Shown: positions 8,708 to 18,369, numbered from the stretch's first letter. The stretch is DNA of 64,000 nt from Emticicia aquatica (GCF_923079645.1 NZ_CAKLPY010000002.1:434001-498000); one strand, 5' to 3'. Numbers and translations are program-made. Notes: generated from the letters alone by a model not told the origin.

Positions 8708-11700
8708 GTGAAAAGAATTTACACGCTTTTTCTCTTATCATTTACATTTTCTTACCTCGCTGCTCAGAACTGTGACCGCCAAATCACAATCAAGATTGAT
8801 GACAAATACGGTTCAAAATCTGATTATGTTGAAATATGTAAAAGCACACCATTAACGCTCAGTTTAACTGAAACTTTTGCTCCTTCTGCAACTTATCAAT
8901 GGTATCTCAATAATCAATTATTAGAAAATGGCACTTCTTCTTCTCAAAAAGTCGAAAAAGAAGGCAAGTATTCTGCGATTATTAAAAATGGACAATGCAC
9001 TTATTATACAAATAATATTCAAATACGTTATCTCGAAAATATACTGCCCTATATATTTTTTGGTACAATACGAACTTTCCAAAAAGATATTTTGGATGAT
9101 ACTTATACCATGTGTTCAAAAGGAGGAAAAATTGATATATATGGTTTTTCCAACTCCATCGAAAAAGACATTACTTGTCAATGGATAAAAGATGGCAAAG
9201 ACATTCCCTACGCAACTGAATGGAAATATACGGCCACCCAACCTGGCGTTTATAATTTGCGGGTATCGCAATATGGTTGTACTGCCGTTACAAAACAATT
9301 GAATTTACTAGCCGATAGCGTCTTTACTGATACCAAATTGGTTGTAAACGATTTTCCAATCAAATATGATACGTTGACTTTTTGTAGAGGAATGGTGGCC
9401 GAATTGACAACTGATAAAATATCTGATACAAAAAGGTGGTATATTAATAATGTTGAAATGCCTGATTTTGCAAATCGGAATAAATTAACCGTAAAAGAAT
9501 CTGGTACTTATCAATTATCGTTAAATTTTGATGGATGCAAAGTTAAAACCAAACCACTCTACATTGAATTTGGCAATGTACTACCACCAAGTGAGATAAT
9601 CAGGCAATGGTCAAACAATTGTGTAGTTAGTTTAGGTGATGAAATGGTTGGTCGTGATTATAGTGCAGGTTATAACATTTATAAGTATCATTGGCTAAGA
9701 GACGGCCAAGAAGTATTAACTACAATTGGTGGCATTTTTGCTAATCAACCAGGAAACTATCAAGTTTATACAACACTTAATGATATTTGTCGGTCAAAGA
9801 TTTCTCCAAAATTTACTATTGACCCAGTTTCGACACCAAAAATATACATTCGTGACAATGGTTATCTGAAAAAACGGCAATTCGAGATTTGTAGTGGCAA
9901 CTCTTTAGATTTAGGTGTGGAAGGTAATATTAATTTCAAAAATATAATTTGGTATAGAGATGGGAAAGAAGTTTATAGTGGAAATTTAGGTTATTTCAAT
10001 GTCAATAAAGCAGGAAGATATATAGCTTTGTGTTTCAGTGAAGGTTGTTCTGTCTATTCAGACACATTAGATTTAATTCTTAGACAACCGATTAATGCCA
10101 ATTATAATTCTGATTGTAGCAATGGACAAAGCATTCTTTCTGTTCCAAAAAACACTTCTTATCAATACCAATGGTATCGAAATAATATGATAATTCTCGA
10201 TGCTACACAAAATCAATTTAAAGTAACTTCTTCTGGAGAATATTATGTTTCAATCAATGATTTGAAATGTTCTGCATTATCAAAACCAATCAGCATTGGT
10301 TCAAGAATAGCAGGAAAAACAACTTTTTGTGAAGGAGAAAACTTACAACTTTCCACTAATACAAATGACAATCAATGGTATGGACCAAAGGGTTATTTGG
10401 GGAATGGTTCAAGCATTTCAATTCAAAAACTTACAAGTACAGATGATGGAATTTATCGACTAAGGTCAATTTTTGGAACAAATTGTTCGTATTATGATTC
10501 TGTTTATGTTTCTGTCACTAAAAAACCTTCTTTTGATATTATTTCAAGCAATAGCAAAACGATTGAATGTGAAGGAAAAAACATTAGTTTATCGCCATCG
10601 AATTATTTGTTTTCTGGTCAAGATTTATACACTTGGAAAAACTCAAAAGAACAAATATTAGCTACAAGTAAAGACTTAAAGCTGAAATTTCTAAAAAATA
10701 CCGATGCCGATTTGTATTCATTAGAAATTAAAAATCAAAATGGTTGTGCAACAACAAAAACGTTCAAATTAGATGTTTTACCGACCTCAGCATGTCCGTC
10801 TATCAAAATTGATAGTATCAGCACCGAACAATGCCGCAATACTTATTTTGATGTGCCATTCACCATTAATGCTATTTCGGAGGTTGATACATTCGTGGTT
10901 TTACTTAATAATCCTGACCCAATTTATGGAACAGTTATTGGAAAAGGCACAAAAAGCCCAATAAAAGCCTTGTTTCCATCAGAATATAGCTCGACAATAT
11001 TTTATGTTTATGCTTTAAAACAAAAAATTGTAAGTGAAATATCGCAAAACATTGTTGCCAAAGAATCATTTGTTCCATATATCAACTATCAATATGCAGG
11101 GGCTTGTTCGGGAAAAAGTGTAGAACTAAAACTCCCCGATGATATGGTATCCAAGTACGAAAGTTACACATGGTATAAAGATGGAGAACAACCTATTTTT
11201 CAAAATCAGCCAATAATAAATGTCGATAAATCGGGTTCTTATGGTGTCAAAGCTACTCAAAAAAATGGATGTATTGTCAGTTCTACACTTCCAGCAAAAG
11301 TACAAATTGGCAAAATTGACGAGCCTGTCATTTGGGCAAAAACATCGCCTTATGTTTGTGAAGGCGGTAAAGTATCGCTAACTTCGTTAGGTTACGCATC
11401 TGATGTTAAATTCCAATGGAAATTAGATAATAAGGCAATTAATGACGAAAATGCTACAAAATCTGATTATATCGCTCAAAAAACTGGTTATTATTCATTA
11501 CAAATTCAGCAGGATAATTGTATAGCAGAATCAAAAAATGTGTTTGTAAGCGTCGGAAAAATACTCGGTACAGCACTTGATAAAGATTTCCTTAATTTTA
11601 ATATCGCTTACGGACAGCTCGTCAATCCAAATCAAATTGAGATATGCAACGGCTCAGATGTTTTGTTGATTTATGATACTCGTTTGATTACTTATCCAAC

Positions 11701-13459
11701 CGATGGCAACGGATATTATAAATTTGCTTATTCAAAAACAGATGCAAACATTATGGATGGTTCAACCAAAGTCATTTGGCAAAAAGATGGGCAAGACATA
11801 ACAAATACTGATGTAATTGAGCAAAATACAGCTTATTTTAATACTTTTTATTTGGTTAAATCAACTGGAGAATATCGTGTTAAAGTAATTAATGGCAGTT
11901 GTGTGGCTTATTCTGAACCAATGAAAGTGGATGTTAAATCAACCATAAAAATAAAACTTAGAACTGACCCCGTTTTGAACGTTTGTGAAGGAAAAACAGT
12001 CTTTCTAACTTATTATAATATTCCTTATGATAGGTTACGAGAGTATGATTGGTTCAAAAATAACAAAAGATATTTTGACCCATCGTCGTCTCCTGTTAGT
12101 ACTATTGCCAAAGAATCAGGTAGTTATTTTAGCATCAATAAATACGAAATTGATAATAAAATTTGTGAATTTCAATCCGATACTGTCACAGTTAAAATTG
12201 GCGGCAAAAATGCAGATTTGGCTTTTATGAACTTAGATGGTGACGCTGTAACCTGTGAAGATACTGTTGAACTAAAAACACAATATTACTACAATAACAG
12301 TACTGATTTTGCATGGAAAAAAGATGGAATTATTCTACCTAATGCCAATAAAAGTACTTTGAAAATTACGCAACCTGGGGTTTATCAGGCTGAATATAAA
12401 ATCGATGACAATTGCCTTGCAACTACAAAACCAACTAAAATAACTTTTAAAACTATAAAAACAGTAATCAATGTCGGAAATAATGTACTTTGCCCGAATA
12501 GTACTAAAACCTTTGACGCATTTATCAATAACTTAGGTTATAAAGATAATCATACCTATCAATGGTACAGAAATGACACCTTGATACCGAATAGTACTTC
12601 ATTCAGGTTTGTGACAGCACAGGAAGGAAAATATAGGGTTAATTTAAAATACAAAAATTGTTCTGCTAATTCTGAAGCTGTTTACTTAAAAAAATCTACT
12701 ATTTCTGACGAAATCATTCCAAAAGATAGCGTTGGTATCTGTCCAAATGAAAGCATCACATTGAAAATAAACAAATCATCCAACGAAAAATTTGCGTGGT
12801 ATCGAGATGGAGTTTTACTTGCAAATAATGCAAATACCCTAACTATTTCGCAAAAAGGCATTTATAAAGCAATCATTACTGATAATCTTTGCAAGACTGA
12901 AAGCAAACCAACGAAAGTAAACGAAAGGATTATTTTACCTACTGCAACGCTTTCTGGTGGAGCAAACCTTAATTACGGCGATTCAACAAATATAAAAATT
13001 GATTTTACGTCCTCTCCTCCATGGACTTATCAACTCAATGATGGAAATGCAACCAGTACAGACAAGAATCCTTATATTTTCTCAGTAAAACCCACTCTAT
13101 CAACTTCGTATGAGTTATTATCTGTCAAAAATGTATGCGGAGAAGGAACAGTTTCTGGCAAAGCTGATGTTAAGGTTATTGTGCTAGGCACAGAAAATAT
13201 AGCCGATGTAAGCGTAAATTTATATCCAAATCCGACCGAAAACTTCTGTTTTTTAGATGTAAAATGTACGTTTCCTTCCGAATTTAGCTATATTTTATTC
13301 GATTCTCAAGGCAGAATAGTCGAAAATGTTACTCATAATGAAAAAGAGGCCGTTTATCACGAAAAAATTAATTTAACAAAACTCACCGTTGGCGTTTATC
13401 ATTTCTCGTTGAAAATTAACGGAAATATCATTAATCGAAAAATAGTCAAACTAAGATAG
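8708..13459 (+). CDS. large secreted Ig-like repeat protein with T9SS sorting tail
   Basis: 1583 residues from GTG 8708, which begins a clear signal peptide (VKRIYTLFLLSFTFSYLAAQ). The body is a chain of about a dozen or more ~85-residue Ig-like units, each with the pattern C..(Q)W(Y/K).(D/N)G or N, then G.Y and a second Cys, e.g. YQWYLNNQLLENG, CQWIKDGKD, YTWYKDGEQP and YQWYRNDTLIPN. The last ~80 residues (NLYPNPTENF ... GVYHFSLKINGNIINRKIVKLR) form a type A T9SS C-terminal domain, so the protein is probably exported through the Por secretion system and fixed to the cell surface. Adhesion is a likely but unproven role. An in-frame TTG at 8666 coincides with the promoter box and is rejected as start. 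Confidence 0.88.
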   Translation: MKRIYTLFLLSFTFSYLAAQNCDRQITIKIDDKYGSKSDYVEICKSTPLTLSLTETFAPSATYQWYLNNQLLENGTSSSQKVEKEGKYSAIIKNGQCTYYTNNIQIRYLENILPYIFFGTIRTFQKDILDDTYTMCSKGGKIDIYGFSNSIEKDITCQWIKDGKDIPYATEWKYTATQPGVYNLRVSQYGCTAVTKQLNLLADSVFTDTKLVVNDFPIKYDTLTFCRGMVAELTTDKISDTKRWYINNVEMPDFANRNKLTVKESGTYQLSLNFDGCKVKTKPLYIEFGNVLPPSEIIRQWSNNCVVSLGDEMVGRDYSAGYNIYKYHWLRDGQEVLTTIGGIFANQPGNYQVYTTLNDICRSKISPKFTIDPVSTPKIYIRDNGYLKKRQFEICSGNSLDLGVEGNINFKNIIWYRDGKEVYSGNLGYFNVNKAGRYIALCFSEGCSVYSDTLDLILRQPINANYNSDCSNGQSILSVPKNTSYQYQWYRNNMIILDATQNQFKVTSSGEYYVSINDLKCSALSKPISIGSRIAGKTTFCEGENLQLSTNTNDNQWYGPKGYLGNGSSISIQKLTSTDDGIYRLRSIFGTNCSYYDSVYVSVTKKPSFDIISSNSKTIECEGKNISLSPSNYLFSGQDLYTWKNSKEQILATSKDLKLKFLKNTDADLYSLEIKNQNGCATTKTFKLDVLPTSACPSIKIDSISTEQCRNTYFDVPFTINAISEVDTFVVLLNNPDPIYGTVIGKGTKSPIKALFPSEYSSTIFYVYALKQKIVSEISQNIVAKESFVPYINYQYAGACSGKSVELKLPDDMVSKYESYTWYKDGEQPIFQNQPIINVDKSGSYGVKATQKNGCIVSSTLPAKVQIGKIDEPVIWAKTSPYVCEGGKVSLTSLGYASDVKFQWKLDNKAINDENATKSDYIAQKTGYYSLQIQQDNCIAESKNVFVSVGKILGTALDKDFLNFNIAYGQLVNPNQIEICNGSDVLLIYDTRLITYPTDGNGYYKFAYSKTDANIMDGSTKVIWQKDGQDITNTDVIEQNTAYFNTFYLVKSTGEYRVKVINGSCVAYSEPMKVDVKSTIKIKLRTDPVLNVCEGKTVFLTYYNIPYDRLREYDWFKNNKRYFDPSSSPVSTIAKESGSYFSINKYEIDNKICEFQSDTVTVKIGGKNADLAFMNLDGDAVTCEDTVELKTQYYYNNSTDFAWKKDGIILPNANKSTLKITQPGVYQAEYKIDDNCLATTKPTKITFKTIKTVINVGNNVLCPNSTKTFDAFINNLGYKDNHTYQWYRNDTLIPNSTSFRFVTAQEGKYRVNLKYKNCSANSEAVYLKKSTISDEIIPKDSVGICPNESITLKINKSSNEKFAWYRDGVLLANNANTLTISQKGIYKAIITDNLCKTESKPTKVNERIILPTATLSGGANLNYGDSTNIKIDFTSSPPWTYQLNDGNATSTDKNPYIFSVKPTLSTSYELLSVKNVCGEGTVSGKADVKVIVLGTENIADVSVNLYPNPTENFCFLDVKCTFPSEFSYILFDSQGRIVENVTHNEKEAVYHEKINLTKLTVGVYHFSLKINGNIINRKIVKLR

Positions 13460-13487
13460 TTTCAAATGTTTTTATCAAAATAAAATT

Positions 13488-13862
13488 ATGCTCGGAGTTA
13501 CATCAGATAACAAATTGAAAAGATTAATCGTCGTTGGCGATAAAGTATTGGTAAGACCGAAAAATCCTTCGGATAAAACCAATTCTGGGCTTTATTTGCC
13601 ACCAACCGTTACAGAAAAAGAGGAAGTTCAAAGTGGTTATATTATAAAAGTTGGGCCTGGTTATCCATTACCAACGCAGACGGAAGATGAACCTTGGAAA
13701 GAAAGCGAAGAAAAAGTAAAGTATATGCCTCTTCAAGCCCAAGAAGGCGATTTAGCCATTTATTTGCAACGTCATGCCATTGAAGTACAATATGAAGGAG
13801 AAAAATACGTCATTCTGCCCCAATCTTCGATACTAATGCTCGAACGATTTGAAGATTTGTAA
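13488..13862 (+). CDS. GroES-like co-chaperone family protein
   Basis: 124 residues. VGDKVLVRPKNPSDKTNSGLYLPPTVTEKEEVQSGYIIKVGPG follows the GroES strand pattern, including the mobile-loop region and the GxVxxVGpG turn. The end (YVILPQSSILMLE) matches GroES YLIVRESDILAIL in shape. It is longer than the ~95-residue GroES because of an insert around 60-85 (LPTQTEDEPWKESEEKVKY). No groEL is adjacent. It may be a paralogous co-chaperone rather than the main GroES. It starts 28 bases after the Ig-repeat gene and ends at a strong terminator. Confidence 0.8.
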   Translation: MLGVTSDNKLKRLIVVGDKVLVRPKNPSDKTNSGLYLPPTVTEKEEVQSGYIIKVGPGYPLPTQTEDEPWKESEEKVKYMPLQAQEGDLAIYLQRHAIEVQYEGEKYVILPQSSILMLERFEDL

Positions 13863-13869
13863 GAAAAAT

Positions 13870-13903
13870 AAAAGAGCGATGTTTTGGTAAACATCGCTCT
13901 TTT
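13870..13903. terminator. strong bidirectional terminator
   Basis: Perfect 15-bp stem, AAAAGAGCGATGTTT (13870-13884) and its complement (13889-13903), with a TGGT loop, lying between the convergent GroES-like and MFS genes. Confidence 0.9.
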
Positions 13904-13908
13904 ATTTT

Positions 13909-15168
13909 CTAGGCCTCCAAGAAATCTAAATCTTTACCATGCGTTTCTGGAATGGTGAGCGTTGCATAAAAACCAATTGCAAAGCAAATCAATCCAACAA
14001 TCGCACCTGCAATAATTACACCTTGGTCGGGTTTGAAAAATTTATAGGTTATTGTCATCAAAACAACCGTTCCACGCACCATATTAGGCACTGTTGTGGC
14101 GGCTGTTGCTCTTAAATTCGTACCAAATTGCTCTGCTCCTACGGTTACGAACATTGCCCAATATCCTGTTCCTAAACCTAACCAACAGCAAACGGCATAA
14201 TAGCCATTAACACTATTAATGCTTGATGAAAATAACAGTACGACAACGCCAACGAGAGCAAATGCCATCATGGCTGCAATGGCTTTTTTGCGAGAATGAA
14301 GTGCGTGACTGATAAATCCACTTCCAAAATCTCCTATCGAAATACCGATATAAGCCCACATAATTGCTAAACCTGGGTCAACTTTTTCGGTAATTCCTAA
14401 GGCTTCACCAAATTCATTGCTCAAATAAGTCAAAATTCCGATACAAAACCAAGTTGGTAAACCAATACCGATACATTTCATATAAATTACAAAACGTTTC
14501 CAATTTGTAAAAAACGAAAAGAAATTTCCTCGTTCGACATGCTTTTTTCCAACAACGTCTTTAAAAATTCCTGATTCAATAACGCCCACGCGTAGCAATA
14601 ATAAGGCAACACCTAAACCTCCACCAATAAAATAAGCGATTGTCCAATTGCCTGAAAGTTTTACGGTAAAAGTTGCAACAACTGCACCAAGAAGACCAAT
14701 TCCTGCGACCAAAGAAGTGCCAATTGCTCGAAGATTTTTTGGCAAAATTTCAGAAACCAACGTAATTCCTGCACCTAATTCGCCTGCAAGGCCAACGCCA
14801 GCAATAAAGCGTAACCATTTGTAGGCTTCAATTTTATCTATAAACTCAATTTGCGGAATGAGACCACAACAAATATTAGCCAATGAATAAGTGATAATTG
14901 AGCCAAAAAGTACAGAAAGGCGACCTTTTTTATCTCCTAAAATTCCCCAAAGAATCCCTCCTAGCAGCAAACCAATCATTTGAAAATTAATAATTGTCGT
15001 TCCGACTGAAGAAATTGCTTCTTTGGTATTCAAACCTAAACTTTCAAGACTTTGTACACGCACAATTCCGAAAAGTTGAAGGTCATAAATATCAACAAAA
15101 TAACCCAAGGCTGCCACAATAACAGGCAAGCTAAATAGGTGTTGAAAAGTAGTCTTTTCCTGATTCAT
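13909..15168 (-). CDS. MFS transporter
   Basis: 419 residues with about twelve hydrophobic segments. The first loop region reads YFVDIYDLQLFG and the loop between segments 2 and 3 carries GILGDKKGRLSVL, the MFS signature G-D-x-x-G-R. LPKNLRAIGTSLVAG and FGTNLRATAATTVPNMVRG are the paired sugar-porter-like RA motifs. Substrate is unknown. It lies downstream of a DUF1080 glycoside-acting enzyme on the same strand, which suggests uptake of a sugar or sugar derivative (inference). Between the two is a perfect hairpin. Confidence 0.88.
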   Translation of the reverse strand: MNQEKTTFQHLFSLPVIVAALGYFVDIYDLQLFGIVRVQSLESLGLNTKEAISSVGTTIINFQMIGLLLGGILWGILGDKKGRLSVLFGSIITYSLANICCGLIPQIEFIDKIEAYKWLRFIAGVGLAGELGAGITLVSEILPKNLRAIGTSLVAGIGLLGAVVATFTVKLSGNWTIAYFIGGGLGVALLLLRVGVIESGIFKDVVGKKHVERGNFFSFFTNWKRFVIYMKCIGIGLPTWFCIGILTYLSNEFGEALGITEKVDPGLAIMWAYIGISIGDFGSGFISHALHSRKKAIAAMMAFALVGVVVLLFSSSINSVNGYYAVCCWLGLGTGYWAMFVTVGAEQFGTNLRATAATTVPNMVRGTVVLMTITYKFFKPDQGVIIAGAIVGLICFAIGFYATLTIPETHGKDLDFLEA

Positions 15169-15205
15169 AATAATAGTTTAAGGTTTAGGAGTTTCCATTA
15201 ATTCA

Positions 15206-15241
15206 TAGTCCACGAACAAAAAAATCATTGTTCGTGGACTA
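15206..15241 (-). other. perfect intergenic hairpin between DUF1080 and MFS genes
   Basis: 14-bp arms TAGTCCACGAACAA (15206-15219) and their complement (15228-15241) around an eight-base loop. There is no T run on either side, so it is not a standard terminator. It may reduce or stabilise expression of the downstream MFS gene. Confidence 0.6.
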
Positions 15242-15254
15242 CAGGTTACTTTTG

Positions 15255-15863
15255 TTATAATTCTTTGATTTTCAATTTACGCCATCTTACTTTTATCCCG
15301 CCACCGCTGTGAATTTGTAACGCAACCGAACCACTTTTTGAGCCAATTTTCTCGTCGTCTAATGTAATCATTTGAGTACCGTTCAAATAAGTTGTTACTA
15401 CATTTCCAACCACTTTTACGGTCATTTTATTCCATTCGCCCATTTTAAGGGCTTTGTCTTTTTCAGGTTCTGGTTTGATCAACCAGCCACGTCCATAAGA
15501 CTCATAAATACCACCTGTTGAACTTCCAGGAGGGGCTACTTCTGCTTGCCAACCCGAAATTTTTGTACCTTCAATGGATGAATGAAAAAATACGCCACTA
15601 TTTCCGTTTGCTTCTTGTTTAAACTCAACGCTAAGTTCAAAATCTTTGAATGTCTTTTCAGTTCCAAGGTAACCATATTCTTTATCAGGGCCACTTTCAC
15701 AGACTAAAAGCCCGTCTTCGACATACCATTTTTCTGTACCATAAACTTTCCAGCCAGTTAAGTCTTTGCCGTTAAAAAGACTCTGTTTTTTGCCTTTCTG
15801 GGCAAATATTATTGTAGAAAATGACAGTAGGAACACTACAGGAAGAAATAGTTTAATTTTCAT
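15255..15863 (-). CDS. secreted DUF1080 protein (3-keto-disaccharide hydrolase family)
   Basis: 202 residues with a signal peptide (MKIKLFLPVVFLLSFSTIIFAQ). One DUF1080 concanavalin-like domain fills the rest: SLFNGKDLTGWKVYG, FELSVEFKQEANGNSGVFFHS, GGIYESYGRGWL, EWNKMTVKVVGNVVTTYLNG and the end IKVRWRKLKIKEL. Members hydrolyse 3-keto-glycosides made by sugar 3-dehydrogenases. No GFO/IDH dehydrogenase is adjacent. Periplasmic location is predicted. It is the first gene of a probable pair with the MFS transporter. Confidence 0.9.
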   Translation of the reverse strand: MKIKLFLPVVFLLSFSTIIFAQKGKKQSLFNGKDLTGWKVYGTEKWYVEDGLLVCESGPDKEYGYLGTEKTFKDFELSVEFKQEANGNSGVFFHSSIEGTKISGWQAEVAPPGSSTGGIYESYGRGWLIKPEPEKDKALKMGEWNKMTVKVVGNVVTTYLNGTQMITLDDEKIGSKSGSVALQIHSGGGIKVRWRKLKIKEL

Positions 15864-15961
15864 GTTTGATGAGAGTTGATAAGTTTGGTTAAGGGGAAAA
15901 ATATTTTTTACAAAGAAAAGCGAAAATCTTTATCTTGCATCGTTTAATCAAAAAAAATACT

Positions 15962-16684
15962 ATGAAAAAGATTCTCTTATTGGTTCTCATTGGTAATCTA
16001 GCTTTCGCTCAAACCAAACTTTCACAACAAACTTTTGAAGGTTTTATAAATAAAAGAATCCCGATTAATTTATCTCTTACATTTGATGCCAATTTGGTTT
16101 ATGGAACATTGACTTACAAAAAAGTTGGTCAACCTATTAAAGTAATTGGTACAATTGAAAGTGACAATTTTTTACTACACGAATTTGCAGCAAAAGCCGA
16201 AGTTACAGGCATTTATTATGGCACAATAAAAGATGGTGAAATTAGTGGTTCGTGGTCTAGTCCGAATGGAAAAGAAATGTCTTTTAGTATCAAAAAAACA
16301 GCCGCAACGCAAATTGATAAACCCGAACCAAAACCAGTAACTGGCTCTTATGCTTATAGTTTTGGGAAAGATGGCGGCACAGGAAATATGTACGTTCAAC
16401 AAATTGGTAAAGATAAAATTATCGTTGAAATACAAGCAGTAAAAGGGCCTCCAAGTTATAATGAAGCAACTATCGAAAAAACCAGTTTAAAATTTAGTCG
16501 AAATCAAGCTATTTATGAAAACAAAGAATTTGGCAAATGTTTACTAAAAATAAGCTTTTTTGATGGTGGAGCAAACATTATTTATATTGATGAGGGCTAC
16601 GATTGTGGTTTTGGAAATGCAGCTTCGGTCATCGGAAATTATATGAAATTTGACAGTAAAGCCCCAAAATTTGAGAATAATTAA
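15962..16684 (+). CDS. exported protein of unknown function
   Basis: 240 residues from ATG 15962, chosen because it starts a signal peptide (MKKILLLVLIGNLAFAQ); an in-frame ATG at 15935 adds nine residues before it. The mature part is predicted mainly beta: a first half with LTYKKVGQPIKVIGTIES and YYGTIKDGEISGSW, then a linker (KPEPKPVTGSYAYSF) and a second half with KISFFDGGANIIYIDEGYDCGFGNAASVIGNY. I do not recognise a family. It is 21 bases ahead of the NTF2-like gene and probably cotranscribed. Confidence 0.7.
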   Translation: MKKILLLVLIGNLAFAQTKLSQQTFEGFINKRIPINLSLTFDANLVYGTLTYKKVGQPIKVIGTIESDNFLLHEFAAKAEVTGIYYGTIKDGEISGSWSSPNGKEMSFSIKKTAATQIDKPEPKPVTGSYAYSFGKDGGTGNMYVQQIGKDKIIVEIQAVKGPPSYNEATIEKTSLKFSRNQAIYENKEFGKCLLKISFFDGGANIIYIDEGYDCGFGNAASVIGNYMKFDSKAPKFENN

Positions 16685-16705
16685 TGCTAAAATGAATATA
16701 TAATT

Positions 16706-17158
16706 ATGAAAAAAGTACTATCAATCCTCTTTATTTTTTGTTCTGTTGTAAGCTTCGCCCAAACTGACGAAGAAAAAATCAAGGCCAGCATCAATCAAGT
16801 TTTTGATGGAATGCGTAAAAATGATACAACGTTGGTTCGTCAAGTGTTGCATCCTTCGTGTTTTTTGAAATCAATTGGTAAAAATAAATCAGGCGAAGTT
16901 CGGCTACAAGAAGACGCAATTATTGATTGGTTAAAACAAATCGGAACAAAACGTGATGGAATCATTTTGGACGAAAGATTGACGAGTTATGACATCAAAA
17001 TTGACGGTGAAATGGCCATTGCTTGGACTCCTTATGAGTTTTATGTGAACGATAAATTTAATCATTGCGGTGTGGATGTTTTTACATTAATGAATACAGA
17101 CAAAGGTTGGAAGATTGTCGGTATTGTTGACACTCGCAGAAAAGAAAATTGCAAATAA
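16706..17158 (+). CDS. exported NTF2-like (SnoaL/DUF4440-type) protein
   Basis: 150 residues with a signal peptide (MKKVLSILFIFCSVVSFAQ). The mature domain has the NTF2-like pattern: helix DEEKIKASINQVFDGMRKND, LVRQVLHPSCFLKSIG, then strands MAIAWTPYEFYVNDKFNHCG, DVFTLMNTDKGWKIVGIVDTRR. Members are small cone-shaped domains with varied roles, and none can be assigned here. It ends 11 bases from the convergent amidohydrolase gene. Confidence 0.8.
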   Translation: MKKVLSILFIFCSVVSFAQTDEEKIKASINQVFDGMRKNDTTLVRQVLHPSCFLKSIGKNKSGEVRLQEDAIIDWLKQIGTKRDGIILDERLTSYDIKIDGEMAIAWTPYEFYVNDKFNHCGVDVFTLMNTDKGWKIVGIVDTRRKENCK

Positions 17159-17169
17159 GCTGATTGTTT

Positions 17170-18003
17170 TTAAAGGCTAAAATTATAAAACTTAGCTGCA
17201 TTTATACCAAAGACTTTTGATTTTTCCGACGTCGAAAAGTCTTTGGTATAAGTCTCTACAATTGCTTTTACCTGAGCATATTCTCCAGCAACCAAGCACA
17301 CAGGCCAATCCGAACCAAACATCACTCGGTCAGTACCAAAAGACTCAAAAACCACGTCGAGATAAGGTTTTATGTGCTGATAAGTCCATTTCCCCCAATC
17401 GGCTTCTGTGATAATTCCTGAAATTTTGCATTGCACATTTTCAAATTTCGCTAAATCTTCAATATCTTTTTTCCAATCATCAATCAAACCCGCTTTGATG
17501 TAAGGTTTTGCTATATGGTCAAGTACAAAAGCTTGGTCTGGAAAAGGGCTAACAAACTTTTGTGCAACCGATAAATGTTTCGGAAAAATGAGAATGTCGT
17601 ACGTAAAATCATTTTTCAATAAAGCCTTTATTCCACGCAAAAATTGGGGTCGCAACATATAATCAATATCAGGTTCGGCTTGCAAAACATGTCGAAACCC
17701 AGCGAGTTTTTTCTTTGATTTCCAAACAGCTAGCTGTTCTTCAATATCTTCAGCTTGCAAGTCAATCCAACCAACAACAGCCTTTATAAAATCATTTTTT
17801 TCGGCAAAATCAATCAGAAATTGAGTTTCTTCCAAACTTTGGTCAGCCTGCACAGAAACACAACCATCAATTCCATTTTTTTGCAAAACAGTAATCAAAT
17901 TTTCAGGATAAAAATTTTTTTGAATAACCGACATTTCATCAGTAATCCATGTATCTCTTTCGGGATTATATTTCCAAAAATGTTGATGCGAATCTATTTT
18001 CAT
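17170..18003 (-). CDS. amidohydrolase family protein (COG3618, L-fuconolactonase-like)
   Basis: 277 residues from ATG 18001-18003, which gives the canonical start MKIDSHQHFWKYNPERDTW with the HxH metal motif (H6, H8). Later motifs are GFRHVLQAEPD, FVLDHIAKPYI and the family end motif RVMFGSDWPVC with the catalytic Asp. The family is TIM-barrel lactonases/amidohydrolases, including L-fuconolactone and 2-pyrone-4,6-dicarboxylate hydrolases. Substrate is not certain: no fucose-pathway partner is nearby. An in-frame ATG 30 bases upstream would add a short unconserved extension. Confidence 0.88.
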   Translation of the reverse strand: MKIDSHQHFWKYNPERDTWITDEMSVIQKNFYPENLITVLQKNGIDGCVSVQADQSLEETQFLIDFAEKNDFIKAVVGWIDLQAEDIEEQLAVWKSKKKLAGFRHVLQAEPDIDYMLRPQFLRGIKALLKNDFTYDILIFPKHLSVAQKFVSPFPDQAFVLDHIAKPYIKAGLIDDWKKDIEDLAKFENVQCKISGIITEADWGKWTYQHIKPYLDVVFESFGTDRVMFGSDWPVCLVAGEYAQVKAIVETYTKDFSTSEKSKVFGINAAKFYNFSL

Positions 18004-18155
18004 TTTATAAAAAATCATTTCATTATGCAACAAAACTACTATTTAATAAATCAATTTTCAACATGCAATAAAATAATAAAAGGCCATTTTTATCATAATT
18101 CAAATATTTAATTGCATTATCTTAATCGTATTTGATATTTTTTTAACAAAAACTC

Positions 18156-18250
18156 TTGCACAATTGAAATATTCTCTCTAGTTTTGATTTAAAGTTGTGT
18201 GGATTTAGTAGTAGAAAAGGCTATGGGAACTTTACCCATAGCCTTTCTTT
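18156..18250 (+). ncRNA. candidate small RNA or attenuated leader
   Basis: A good promoter, TTG (18156-18158), a 20-base spacer and TAGTTTTG (18179-18186), is followed by a hairpin AAAGGCTATGGG (18216-18227)/CCCATAGCCTTT (18235-18246) and a CTTT tail. A transcript from about 18192 to 18250 would be near 60 nt and has no coding potential. It sits alone in the 366-base gap between two divergent genes. It could also be the leader of the AlkD-like gene at 18370, ended early by attenuation. Confidence 0.4.
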
Positions 18251-18369
18251 ATGCCTTTTTAATAGTTTTTTACCTTTAATTGCAAAAATTAGGTAAAAAG
18301 CTTCCATTGCTATAAATTAGCAAAAAATTAATTTATAGTAATCTCTCTACTTTATTTTGGCAATCATCC

